Assembly (NCBI RefSeq): GCF_001399455.2
Contig: NZ_LLEI02000020.1
Location: 1 to 64,000, forward strand
Origin: Vibrio bivalvicida
GTDB taxonomy: Bacteria; Pseudomonadota; Gammaproteobacteria; Enterobacterales; Vibrionaceae
Length of the DNA stretch: 64,000 nt
Reading direction: 5' to 3'
The translations under genes and the position numbers were made by a program. Of the stretch, positions 8,942 through 17,483 are shown in pieces. Below the pieces are notes generated by a model that was not told the origin of the DNA, did no database searches, and worked only from the letters and a program-made list of their open reading frames with translations. Each line of letters begins with the position of its first letter. Position 1 is the stretch's first letter.

Positions 8942-9772
8942 ATGGCAAAATCAAAGTATGTTTTAACTGAAAAACAAATCATCAGGCGGATTAAAGAAGG
9001 CCGAGGTTCAGGAAAGCTTTCTAACTATAAACCGTGGCTGTACGTGAATGAGGTTCCATCCGAAGGTAGATCTCAAAGAGTCTACTCTCACCTAACGAGC
9101 CGCATTCATCATGTGCTATCGGACCTTGAATTCGCTATTTTTCTCCTTCTTGATCATAACCCTGCCGTAACTGACATTCGTGAGCAGTTTCCACTCAATA
9201 GGGATGACACGCTAAATATCTGCCAGGAACATCAGCTTTGGCACCCTGCACAAAATGGGGTTAATCAAGTGATGTCGTCAGACTTTTTTGTCAACACCTC
9301 TTCTAAAGTTCAGCCTAGATTTGTTATCCAAGCCAAGTATAAAAATGCTCTTAAAGACTCAAGAACTATCGAAAAACTTGAAATTGAACGTCGTTATTGG
9401 CAGTTAAAAAAGATCCCGTGGTTCCTAGTCACGGAAAAAGAAATAGATAAAGTCGTTGTGGATAATATTGAGTGGCTATATGGCGTCAAAGGGTATTTCG
9501 ATGAATTGATTACCGATGAGCTTTTGCTAACGTTTAACCACATGAAAGCTTATTTCTCTCGCATTCCTGACAAAAAAGTGGTTGAAATTGCAAAAGAATA
9601 TGAGTTGGCTTATGGACAGAAGTTAGGAGACTCTATGTTCGATCTTCGATTGATGTGCGCTGCTAGGCTTATCACGTTTGATATTCGATATCCTTTCCAT
9701 AGCTTGCGAGCAAGAGACCTTGTATTTAGAGGTGTAGCTTTTGATGAGGGGCACAGCTATGTGGCGAGTTAA
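8942..9772 (+). CDS. tnsA: Tn7 transposase subunit TnsA (endonuclease)
   Basis: A 276-residue protein (Tn7 TnsA is 273) that cuts the 5' ends of the transposon as part of the TnsAB transposase. It has the restriction-enzyme-like catalytic fold: Glu in LSDLEFAIF (about residue 60), Asp in SSDFFV (about 115) and the QxK pair in FVIQAKY (about 130). The C-terminal part contacts TnsC in Tn7. The start MAKSKYVL aligns with the TnsA N-terminus. No Shine–Dalgarno sequence is visible because the terminator hairpin ends directly before the ATG. The tnsB start lies inside its last codons. Confidence 0.95.
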   Translation: MAKSKYVLTEKQIIRRIKEGRGSGKLSNYKPWLYVNEVPSEGRSQRVYSHLTSRIHHVLSDLEFAIFLLLDHNPAVTDIREQFPLNRDDTLNICQEHQLWHPAQNGVNQVMSSDFFVNTSSKVQPRFVIQAKYKNALKDSRTIEKLEIERRYWQLKKIPWFLVTEKEIDKVVVDNIEWLYGVKGYFDELITDELLLTFNHMKAYFSRIPDKKVVEIAKEYELAYGQKLGDSMFDLRLMCAARLITFDIRYPFHSLRARDLVFRGVAFDEGHSYVAS

Positions 9773-11843
9773 TGAAACCCTATCATTTGATGGCAAGCCT
9801 TATCGCATTCTTTTTACTGAGACAAGCTACTTCTATTGGATTGCTATTGATGAGAACAAAGGTTTACCTGAAAGAGTCTATTTTGATGAATGCTTCAATT
9901 GGACTGATGAGGGGCGTTTAGAAAAGATCCCTGACCCCTACTCATACCTCCAAGGTGAGTCTTGGGACGAAGCATCTAGTAGTTATTTGGAAAGCCAACG
10001 CAACTATGAACTGATAAAGCCTATCGTTGAAGGCGAAGAGGCATTTGACAAGCGAGTTCGAGCGAGCAGGCTTAATCAGGTTATTGCTGAATCGGGTAAA
10101 GGAAAACCTACGATCTATCGACTCTTAAGGCGCTATTGGCAAAGGGGTCAGATTAAGAATGCTCTTTTACCTGATTATAAAAACTCTGGTGCAGGTGGAA
10201 AAAGAAGAAACTTCACGACTAGCAAAGCTGGTAGACAGAGGATATATGGCATTGGTCGCGGAGAGCCTGTAACCGAAAGTGTCAGAAAGCAATTTCGAAT
10301 CATTTGTGATAAGTATCTGATGAACGATAAAGGCTTTTCAATTCGGTATTCGTATATCAAGTTTACTAAGGCTTACAAGCTCAAACACCCTGAAGCTGAA
10401 GAGCATGAAATTCCGACACTTCGTCAGTTTCAATACTTTTACAAAACCGAGTATACAAAGGCCACTCAGCTCACTGTTCAGACGCCTCAAGGAAATTACA
10501 ACAAAGACGTTAGACCACTTCATGGCACAGCTACCGAGCAAGCGTTAGGCCCAGGTAGTCGATACGAAATTGATGCTACCATCGCCGATATTTACCTAGT
10601 AGATGACGATGACCCGGACAAGGTTATTGGTCGGCCGACAATTTATATGGTCATTGATGTTTTTAGCCGCATGGTTGCTGGCTTTTATATCGGTTTCGAT
10701 AACCCATCTTTTCCCGTTGCAATGAAGGCACTGATATGCAGCTTTGATAGCAAAGTAAAAGCCTGTGCAGAATATGGTATCGATATTTCTGAAGAGCAGT
10801 GGCCATGTGTAGGTATTCCTGATGTTCTGTTAGCCGATCGCGGTGAATTGATGAGCCATCAAGCCAATTATTTGGTTGATGCTATAGGAGTTCGCCTTGA
10901 AAGTGCTCCCCCTCGACGGGGTGACGCCAAAGGTATCGTAGAGAGATCATTTGGCACGTTGCAAGCTAAGTTTAAGCCCTATATGCCAGGTGTCGTAACT
11001 GGTAACAAGGTTAAGAAGCATGGTGAAAGAGATTATAGAGTTGAAGCTGCTGTGGCGAGATCAGATTTTATTGAAATACTGCTCTATTCAATACTTGCTC
11101 ACAACTTAAACAAACCGTTAGAAAAGTACGATCGTGCTCCTGATATGCCAGAAGGCCTTCCATCGATCCCTATTGAGCTTTGGAGATGGGGACTACAGCA
11201 TCGCACTGGGCGCTTACGAGCCATCGATACGGATATTGCAAAGATACTGCTGTTACCGCGTCAAAAGGTCACTGTATCCGAGTTAGGCGTAAAGTTATGG
11301 GGATTAACCTACACAGGAAAAGAAATTATTCAGACAGGTTGGATGCACCGTTCTTCGGAAGTATCTAGACCTAAAAAACTATTTGCAGCCTATGAGCTTG
11401 GTTCTGCTAATCACATATATCTGTTTCCTGAAGAAGGAAAAAATACATTTTGGGTTTGTGATCTTTCTAGTCGAAGTAGAGAGTTCCGTGATCTAACTTG
11501 GTATCAAGTATGGGAACGTCAAGCAGCTCAAAAGCAGACTTTAGCTGAAGCTAAGTATCAATTTGCAACCGTAGAACGAGATTTTGATGATCTTCTTGAA
11601 AAGAAACTGAAGAAAGCTACAAAGAATCGTAAAACCAGTACACTGAGCAACGCGCAAAAGATAAATGACATCAAAGGCAATAAACGGAATGTTCGAGAGC
11701 AAGAGAGAAAGGAGTTAGCAATACAGCCAGTTAGGGCTAAACAAGAAGAAGTCGCGTCGGTGATACCTATAAAGGGAGAGGAGGAAAGTTATCAACTGCC
11801 TGATTTCATTCCGGAGCTATTTGATGATGAGGATGATAACTGA
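9759..11843 (+). CDS. tnsB: Tn7 transposase subunit TnsB (DDE recombinase)
   Basis: A 694-residue DDE transposase (Tn7 TnsB is 702) that binds the end repeats and does 3' cleavage and strand joining. The catalytic triad is visible: Asp in SRYEIDATIADIY, Asp in PDVLLADRGELMS and Glu in RGDAKGIVERSF. N-terminal helix-turn-helix DNA-binding domains precede them, and a basic tail ending in the acidic PELFDDEDDN (the TnsC-interacting end in Tn7) follows. I chose the ATG at 9759 (MWRVNETLSFDG), which matches the Tn7 TnsB start and overlaps tnsA by 14 bp. It overlaps tnsC by one base. Confidence 0.96.
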   Translation: MWRVNETLSFDGKPYRILFTETSYFYWIAIDENKGLPERVYFDECFNWTDEGRLEKIPDPYSYLQGESWDEASSSYLESQRNYELIKPIVEGEEAFDKRVRASRLNQVIAESGKGKPTIYRLLRRYWQRGQIKNALLPDYKNSGAGGKRRNFTTSKAGRQRIYGIGRGEPVTESVRKQFRIICDKYLMNDKGFSIRYSYIKFTKAYKLKHPEAEEHEIPTLRQFQYFYKTEYTKATQLTVQTPQGNYNKDVRPLHGTATEQALGPGSRYEIDATIADIYLVDDDDPDKVIGRPTIYMVIDVFSRMVAGFYIGFDNPSFPVAMKALICSFDSKVKACAEYGIDISEEQWPCVGIPDVLLADRGELMSHQANYLVDAIGVRLESAPPRRGDAKGIVERSFGTLQAKFKPYMPGVVTGNKVKKHGERDYRVEAAVARSDFIEILLYSILAHNLNKPLEKYDRAPDMPEGLPSIPIELWRWGLQHRTGRLRAIDTDIAKILLLPRQKVTVSELGVKLWGLTYTGKEIIQTGWMHRSSEVSRPKKLFAAYELGSANHIYLFPEEGKNTFWVCDLSSRSREFRDLTWYQVWERQAAQKQTLAEAKYQFATVERDFDDLLEKKLKKATKNRKTSTLSNAQKINDIKGNKRNVREQERKELAIQPVRAKQEEVASVIPIKGEEESYQLPDFIPELFDDEDDN

Positions 11844-13501
11844 TGAAGAAAAGCCAAGATCATCGTGTAGTAGCCGTCTATCAAAGTGCTACGCTCTCAG
11901 TTTATCGAAATAACCCGCTGATAGAGGCATTACCACCGATAAATAGTTTCCTAGACGACTCGATTGCTCTGAAGGGCTCGTTAAGGTGTGCCGCAGAAGA
12001 TATCCATCGAAATGGCATCGAAAGAGCGCATAGTATCTGTCGTGTTATTGATGATTTTTTCCAGCCCCTCAGTCAGCACATACAGTTGCATGAACGACTT
12101 TCATTGATGATACGGCGTGGCTATGTTGGAAGAAATCCCGAAACAGGTGATTGGGCAAGACATATACAAAATGGTTACGAGCGTGTTTTATCTGGTGATT
12201 TGAAGGCGATAAAGTTCACGGAAGTTAGTTCTACAGCCCAAAGCATGACATTGATTGGATGTAGCGGAAATGGCAAAACAACGGCGATCAAGCAGCTTTT
12301 GTCGTTATACCCTCAAGTTATTTACCACCCTGACAGAAATCTTGAGCAAGTCGTTTATCTAAAAATTGACTGCTCCCATGATGGATCACTGAAAGAGCTG
12401 TGCTTGAACTTTTTTCGTGCGATGGATAGAGCATTAGGGACATCCAACTACGAAAGACAATACTCGATGAGCAAAAGACCGAGTATTGAAACACTTTTAG
12501 CTGCAATGGCTCAGGTTGCAAACGCTCATGCAGTTGGTGTTCTTATTATTGACGAAATACAGCACCTTAGCCGTTCTCGCTCTGGTGGCTCTGAGAAAAT
12601 GCTTAATTTCTTTGTGACATTAGTAAATACCATTGGCCTTCCTGTGATTTTGGTTGGAACACCACGAGCCCGCGAGATATTTGAGGCTGATATGAGATCT
12701 GCAAGGCGAGGCTCTGGTCTTGGAGCGATTTTTTGGGATCCAATGGAAGAAGGAAGAGAATGGAAAGCGCTCACGGATAAGTTATGGACTCTTCAATGGC
12801 TACAAAAACGTGATGAGGTGTTGTCGGATGACATTCGTTCTCTATGGTATGACCTAAGCCAAGGTGTCTTGGATATTGTGGTTAAGCTATATGTCTTGTG
12901 TCAGCTGAGAGCAATCGCGACAAAAGTAGAAAGGATCACACCTAAATTAATGCAACAGGTTTACGAGGATGAATTAAAACCTGTTCACCCAATGCTAGCA
13001 GCTCTTCGCTCGGGTGATGCCGAAGAAATGATTAAGTTTTCAGATCTTAAACTAAGCAACACTGATAAAAGGTTGCTTGAGCTGCAAAAACAGGTAGCAA
13101 CAACTGTTCAGCAGACGCCGGAGGAGTTTGCATATCAACAACTCAGAACCGATGAAGAGCGGCGTGTATATATGGCCTTAAAAGATGAGTTTGATTCAAC
13201 GTTTTTGGCTCCTGTAATACGACAGCTATTTGATCTACATCCTGATTTGACGTGGATCAGCTTACTGCCACTGGTACATGAGCAACTCATTAGCCCTGAA
13301 CAGACACAATCTAAAACAGAGGCTAAGTCAAGTAAGGGCAAGAGGGCATCCTCAATTAAACAGACGCAATGGCATACCCTTGATAGTGAGGATTTGAGGT
13401 TTGTTCACTCTCAATCTGATTCTGATAGCGAAGTGTACACCGCAATGTCAAAGTCGGGTTTGATTTTAGACATTCAGTCATTGCTAGAAAAGGTGGTTTA
13501 A
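11843..13501 (+). CDS. tnsC: Tn7 AAA+ regulator TnsC
   Basis: A 552-residue AAA+ ATPase (Tn7 TnsC is 555) that forms filaments on target DNA and links the target selector to TnsAB, also giving target immunity. Walker A is GCSGNGKTT (about residues 140–148) and Walker B is VLIIDEIQHL (about 232–241). The start codon overlaps the tnsB stop (TGATG), indicating translational coupling. Confidence 0.96.
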   Translation: MKKSQDHRVVAVYQSATLSVYRNNPLIEALPPINSFLDDSIALKGSLRCAAEDIHRNGIERAHSICRVIDDFFQPLSQHIQLHERLSLMIRRGYVGRNPETGDWARHIQNGYERVLSGDLKAIKFTEVSSTAQSMTLIGCSGNGKTTAIKQLLSLYPQVIYHPDRNLEQVVYLKIDCSHDGSLKELCLNFFRAMDRALGTSNYERQYSMSKRPSIETLLAAMAQVANAHAVGVLIIDEIQHLSRSRSGGSEKMLNFFVTLVNTIGLPVILVGTPRAREIFEADMRSARRGSGLGAIFWDPMEEGREWKALTDKLWTLQWLQKRDEVLSDDIRSLWYDLSQGVLDIVVKLYVLCQLRAIATKVERITPKLMQQVYEDELKPVHPMLAALRSGDAEEMIKFSDLKLSNTDKRLLELQKQVATTVQQTPEEFAYQQLRTDEERRVYMALKDEFDSTFLAPVIRQLFDLHPDLTWISLLPLVHEQLISPEQTQSKTEAKSSKGKRASSIKQTQWHTLDSEDLRFVHSQSDSDSEVYTAMSKSGLILDIQSLLEKVV

Positions 13502-13503
13502 TA

Positions 13504-15021
13504 TTGCGCTGCTTCCCTGTGCCATACCCAGATGAATTAATCTATAGCTTGGTAGCTAGAGCTGGAATTCGCAGTGCGATAACAAGCTCTAAACAGCTAC
13601 TAAGTGAAGTGTTTGGTGACAGAAAAGTGATTGCGACAATTGATCTGCCTAGTCATTTATCGTCGATATCAGAGCTGCTCATTAATACGGGACGATTTGA
13701 CGTCCAACAGCTTATTTATGAACATACAATGTTCCCGATTTACGCTCCTTTTGTTGATGAAAGCATTAGGATTAGAGCGATGGAGCGAATGGAACGTTGC
13801 GCTAAGGGCTCTGTTCATCTAATGCTAGGATCCCCAGCTTCTATTGTAAAAACGTCGGATAACTTTTGTGTTTGCCCAGCTTGTGTCGCGGAACAAAAGC
13901 AAAAATATGGGGAAAGTTATTGGTCTAGATTGTGGTTTTTGCCATCTTTACCTTACTGCCCTAAGCATGGACTTCTAAGTCAATCGACAACCTCTTACCA
14001 TGACAGTAGGCACACGTACCATGCATGTAGCCGAATACGATGTCAGCCCCTTTTATGTAACGACCATAATGTAACAGCGCAGCGGTTTGCTTACTTAGCT
14101 AGCAAAGCTAAAGAGGTCATGTGTTTACCAGCCCAAGACTCCCCGACTCAGCATCAATGGAGCCTTTTCTACAATCATCTAGCACACGACTTTGGGTGTG
14201 GAAAAGGTCCTAAACAGGTTGCTCACGATAAGATTGCAGACTTAGTTGTAAGCAAGATCGTTACCCCTGAGCTAACCATCAATTCTGATAGAGATACTAA
14301 CTGGCTTCGCACGTTGTTTCGCCGTCATCGTAAAGCTTTTAGCTACCTACAGCACTTAATGGTTTGGTCTGCTTTTATTCCCGAAATGTCGGTTGGTGAA
14401 ATCATCAAAGAAGTAAAATCAAAAGAGGGAGCGACGATATCCTTCTCGAAGGACAACGTTCATCTTGTGCCAAACTCTAATGAGAAAAAACGTAATCAGT
14501 GGCGTGACTTAATAGGGAAGACCCCGATTAAGAAAGCACGCAAACTTCGAGGTGGCGGTGCACTGTATGCTTGGCTTTACCGAAATGATAGAGATTGGCT
14601 ATTAGCTTTCAATCGAGTCCATCAATCCCAATCTCATGTAAGGCAGAAAAAAGTAGATTGGAACGCAAGAGACCGCTCACTAACTAAGCAGCTTATTAGG
14701 ATTGTCGAACGATTAGATACCGTTATTGATGGCCCTCGAAGAAGCAAAAATTTCTTACTTAAGCAGCTAGATGATTACGGCTCGGTGAGCAAAAAACTGA
14801 ACTTATTACCCTTACTATCTCTTACTGTGAATCGGTATCAAGAAAGCGTCTTTGAGTTTCAAGCTCGTCGGCTAGTCATGGCAGTAATTGCAAAATCAAA
14901 AACAGGTTCAGGAATGAGTCGCTGGAAATTGATGCGTTCAGCAAGTCTCCCGAAAGAAAGAATACTGCCAATCGTTGACGATTTGCTCGACTGGGTAGTT
15001 ATAGGATCAAACATCAAATAA
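13504..15021 (+). CDS. tnsD: Tn7 target selector TnsD (TniQ family)
   Basis: A 505-residue TniQ-family protein (Tn7 TnsD is 508) that binds the end of glmS and recruits TnsC. The N-terminal RCFPVPYPDELIYSLVARAG matches TnsD directly. The zinc-finger cysteines are seen in CVCPACVAEQ (about residue 119) and YCPKHG (about 152). Translation must begin at TTG 13504, 2 bp after the tnsC stop, because homology starts with that codon. The position of the element next to glmS shows that a TnsD-directed insertion has worked here. Confidence 0.96.
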   Translation: MRCFPVPYPDELIYSLVARAGIRSAITSSKQLLSEVFGDRKVIATIDLPSHLSSISELLINTGRFDVQQLIYEHTMFPIYAPFVDESIRIRAMERMERCAKGSVHLMLGSPASIVKTSDNFCVCPACVAEQKQKYGESYWSRLWFLPSLPYCPKHGLLSQSTTSYHDSRHTYHACSRIRCQPLLCNDHNVTAQRFAYLASKAKEVMCLPAQDSPTQHQWSLFYNHLAHDFGCGKGPKQVAHDKIADLVVSKIVTPELTINSDRDTNWLRTLFRRHRKAFSYLQHLMVWSAFIPEMSVGEIIKEVKSKEGATISFSKDNVHLVPNSNEKKRNQWRDLIGKTPIKKARKLRGGGALYAWLYRNDRDWLLAFNRVHQSQSHVRQKKVDWNARDRSLTKQLIRIVERLDTVIDGPRRSKNFLLKQLDDYGSVSKKLNLLPLLSLTVNRYQESVFEFQARRLVMAVIAKSKTGSGMSRWKLMRSASLPKERILPIVDDLLDWVVIGSNIK

Positions 15022-15030
15022 GGAAATGAT

Positions 15031-16659
15031 ATGGGAGCTAGGTTTTACAAGTGTGACGATGATGTACGTATAGTCCATACAGGTAAAGTATTAGTACGAA
15101 CAAGTGATTCGTCTTACCGGCCTTCAATTGAAGTTTGGTGCTATCCACCACAGCAGAAAAATAATTTTCATGCGACTGCATTTTCTAACGTTCCTGCTTT
15201 GTATCGAGGAAAAATAATTAATCAAAGAGGGTTATCAGAAAGTTACGCTAAACGAGGAAGTCACAAATTTAGAAGTAATGAGTTCCTTCGACACAGTAGT
15301 TTGAGTGAGTTCCCTGACTCAGAGTCAGCAGAGTCTTTGAGAAAGAAAGAGTCAGAGCAACATGCATTTATATTAGACCGAGGCGCTGCCCCTACACTGG
15401 TTATTCCTCAGCTTGAGCTGGCAAGGGTCCTATTTTATGCCAGCTCGTACTTATCGCGAGCGTCATTAATGTCTTCTCGTTTGCTTACAGACTTCAAGGT
15501 CGAAGTAAACACCAAGGAGGACTATGCCAATATCGAAGTGTTGCAAACATCAAACTTTCCTCCTTCGGCATTCAATGATTCAGCAACGAGAGCAATGTTG
15601 AGCTGGTTGCTTATTGATAGCAATGCAAAGCGTTCATTTGAGTCGATTTTTAGATATTTCAACGTCGAAAAGGAACGAGATGTGTCTGCGGGGTATAAGC
15701 GTTGGCTATTTCACTTTGATCCGCCACAAATGGCTGGATGGTCTTTCGAATACGAAGGCAGGCTTGATGCAAGTGGTCGCTATTTTCTGGTGGAAAAGAT
15801 CACAGATATTGAAATTAATGCTCAAATGCCGTCTCGGGTCTACTTCCATAACCCGTCTTTTACGCATCCAGATGAAGGTCAAAAACCAACGTGTGGTGGT
15901 GAAGGCCCGGAACCGTATGAGCGCCCAGAAGATCATATTATCGATGATGATCGCGAGGCGTCCGATGCTAACCACGCCTTCTTGCTAGGTGAAAATACCT
16001 GCTCAGTAAGGTTTAAAAATAGTTTTTCAACGTCGAAAGCAACAACACCCAAAAGGAGTCATCGACCAGATAGAAGCAAAGATGCAGCTAAGAAAGCTGG
16101 TGATAAGGTCAGTACCAATGAGCCTGGCAGTAATGGTGAGATACCTTCGGCAGACATGGGTGGAGGTATGCAAGATGGTACTGATAGGTCTGAGGAGTAT
16201 GCCTCTCGCTTTACGGCCTTTAACATGATGGTGCAAATGCTAGAGGAAAAATACGCCTGTACAATCATTGATTCTTATACTCACGAGCTGGATCAGGTTG
16301 GGCGTAGTAAATGTCACCTGATTGACTCTGGTGCCAAGAGAACGATTCGTTGCGTTGTCGTTGAACGGAACGGCCATATTAATTACTTGATTGAGATAGA
16401 TGTAACAGGCCTGAATAAATGGATCTCAACCAAATGCGTGCGGCAGAACGATACTCGTAATTGGAAAGAACAGTTTTCTCGAATTAAAATAGGCGTGGTG
16501 ACAAAGTCTCTTGGATGGCCAACACAAGAAATGGATGCCATGTTTGGCTTCAAAAAGCATATTGGTATATCTCACCCTAAGTCAGTAGAAGGGCACCCGA
16601 CAGGTATTCCAATCGAATCAATCTTAGATTGGGCAGGGAGGGTTGCTGAGAAACTCTAG
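15031..16659 (+). CDS. tnsE: Tn7 alternative target selector TnsE
   Basis: A 542-residue protein (Tn7 TnsE is 538). In Tn7 it directs insertion into replicating DNA, favouring conjugal plasmids, through contact with the sliding clamp. Conserved stretches include IPQLELARVLFYASSYLSR (about 128–146), SFESIFRYF, FHFDPPQMAGW and the C-terminal block with VGRSKCHL, GVVTKSLGWP and HPKSVEG. A low-complexity linker (about 330–385) separates the two halves, as in Tn7. It starts 9 bp after tnsD with an AAGGA ribosome binding site. TnsE limits this element to the classical Tn7 branch; many Tn7-like elements lack it. Confidence 0.95.
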   Translation: MGARFYKCDDDVRIVHTGKVLVRTSDSSYRPSIEVWCYPPQQKNNFHATAFSNVPALYRGKIINQRGLSESYAKRGSHKFRSNEFLRHSSLSEFPDSESAESLRKKESEQHAFILDRGAAPTLVIPQLELARVLFYASSYLSRASLMSSRLLTDFKVEVNTKEDYANIEVLQTSNFPPSAFNDSATRAMLSWLLIDSNAKRSFESIFRYFNVEKERDVSAGYKRWLFHFDPPQMAGWSFEYEGRLDASGRYFLVEKITDIEINAQMPSRVYFHNPSFTHPDEGQKPTCGGEGPEPYERPEDHIIDDDREASDANHAFLLGENTCSVRFKNSFSTSKATTPKRSHRPDRSKDAAKKAGDKVSTNEPGSNGEIPSADMGGGMQDGTDRSEEYASRFTAFNMMVQMLEEKYACTIIDSYTHELDQVGRSKCHLIDSGAKRTIRCVVVERNGHINYLIEIDVTGLNKWISTKCVRQNDTRNWKEQFSRIKIGVVTKSLGWPTQEMDAMFGFKKHIGISHPKSVEGHPTGIPIESILDWAGRVAEKL

Positions 16660-16811
16660 TGTTTTTAGCTATGTGGTTAAGCGATTCGTGGCACTACCTG
16701 AATCCGGAGAGCCTCCAGATCATTTAGAGTTAATGTTCATTACATTATTGCAATTAGATCCCAATTTATCCCTCACCAATAACATTCCTCTTGAATTTTT
16801 TCTCAATACGC

Positions 16812-16842
16812 TTGACCTATGTCTAACACATAGGTTTTAAGC
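16812..16842 (+). promoter_or_regulatory. MerR-type metal-activated promoter of the copA operon
   Basis: A -35 box TTGACC (16812–16817) and a -10 box TTAAGC (16837–16842) are separated by 19 bp, the over-long spacer typical of MerR-activated promoters. The spacer contains a perfect palindrome ACCTATGT-N5-ACATAGGT (16815–16835, 21 bp overall), the same length and placement as the CueR operator of E. coli copA. It lies 39 bp upstream of the first microprotein gene of the operon. Confidence 0.9.
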
Positions 16843-16880
16843 TACAACTAATACACATTGGTAACGAATTGGAGATAGTT

Positions 16881-16994
16881 ATGAGTTGTTGTAACAAAGC
16901 CCCAAACGGTGGGAGCAGTGACCCTAAGTTGTTACTTAAACTGTTTATTGGGTTGTTTGTGATTATATTTTTAGTCGCATTTATTTTTGGCTAG
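16881..16994 (+). CDS. 37-residue single-span membrane microprotein of the copA operon
   Basis: The ATG at 16881 follows a GGAG ribosome binding site by 8 nt and opens a 37-codon frame. The N-terminus is MSCCNKAPNGGSSDP with a vicinal Cys pair, followed by KLLLK and a hydrophobic stretch of about 16 residues ending in IFG. It is the first gene after the MerR-type promoter and is followed by the MerR regulator and CopA, so it is probably copper-induced. The Cys pair could bind Cu(I) at the cytoplasmic face; I do not recognise a named family and the function is unknown. Confidence 0.7.
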   Translation: MSCCNKAPNGGSSDPKLLLKLFIGLFVIIFLVAFIFG

Positions 16995-17047
16995 CAACAT
17001 AAAACGAACAAAGTTTCATGTGCACTAAACCTTCAGAGGCATGGATT

Positions 17048-17482
17048 ATGTTGACAACTGAAATTGCGAGAGCAGCAGGTGTGACTGCTGAAACAGTCAG
17101 GTTTTACACCAGAAAAGGTCTTCTTTATGCAGAGCGAGATCCTAACAATGGCTACAAGATATACCACCAAAGTGCGGTTAATCGCCTGAAGTTCATTTCT
17201 CATGCAAGAGCTATTGGTTTTAGTCTTAGTCAGATTCAAGAAATCATTGATTACTCTGAGCAAGGACTGACTCCTTGCCCTGCTGTAAGGCAAATGCTGA
17301 CTGATAAAATTGTAGAAACCAAGCAAAAAATCGAAGAATACCAGCGCCATTTAGCCATGATGGAAGCGACTTACACAGAGTGGGATAAAAAACCGGATAT
17401 GGATCCCAACGGCAACGCATTGTGTTGCCTAATCGAAGACTGGTCTGAGAAGCACCATCAAGTACTACCCGAGGAAAACTAA
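17048..17482 (+). CDS. MerR-family metal-responsive regulator of copA (CueR-like)
   Basis: A 144-residue MerR regulator. The winged helix (LTTEIARAAGVTAETVRFYT, residues 2–21) is followed by the long dimerisation helix. Cysteines lie at 77 (GLTPCPAV) and at 126–127 (NALCCLIED). E. coli CueR binds Cu(I) with a Cys-x7-Cys loop, which is not seen here, so the metal site differs even though the operator and the copA neighbour argue for Cu(I). I chose ATG 17048, where MerR homology starts; an in-frame ATG 10 codons upstream is less likely. It ends 1 bp before copA and lies in the operon it should regulate. Confidence 0.85.
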   Translation: MLTTEIARAAGVTAETVRFYTRKGLLYAERDPNNGYKIYHQSAVNRLKFISHARAIGFSLSQIQEIIDYSEQGLTPCPAVRQMLTDKIVETKQKIEEYQRHLAMMEATYTEWDKKPDMDPNGNALCCLIEDWSEKHHQVLPEEN

Positions 17483-17483
17483 C

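Noticed and set aside
16643..16840. 65-codon open frame overlapping the end of tnsE
   Set aside because: It overlaps tnsE and runs through the MerR-type promoter of the copA operon; no homology or ribosome binding site seen.
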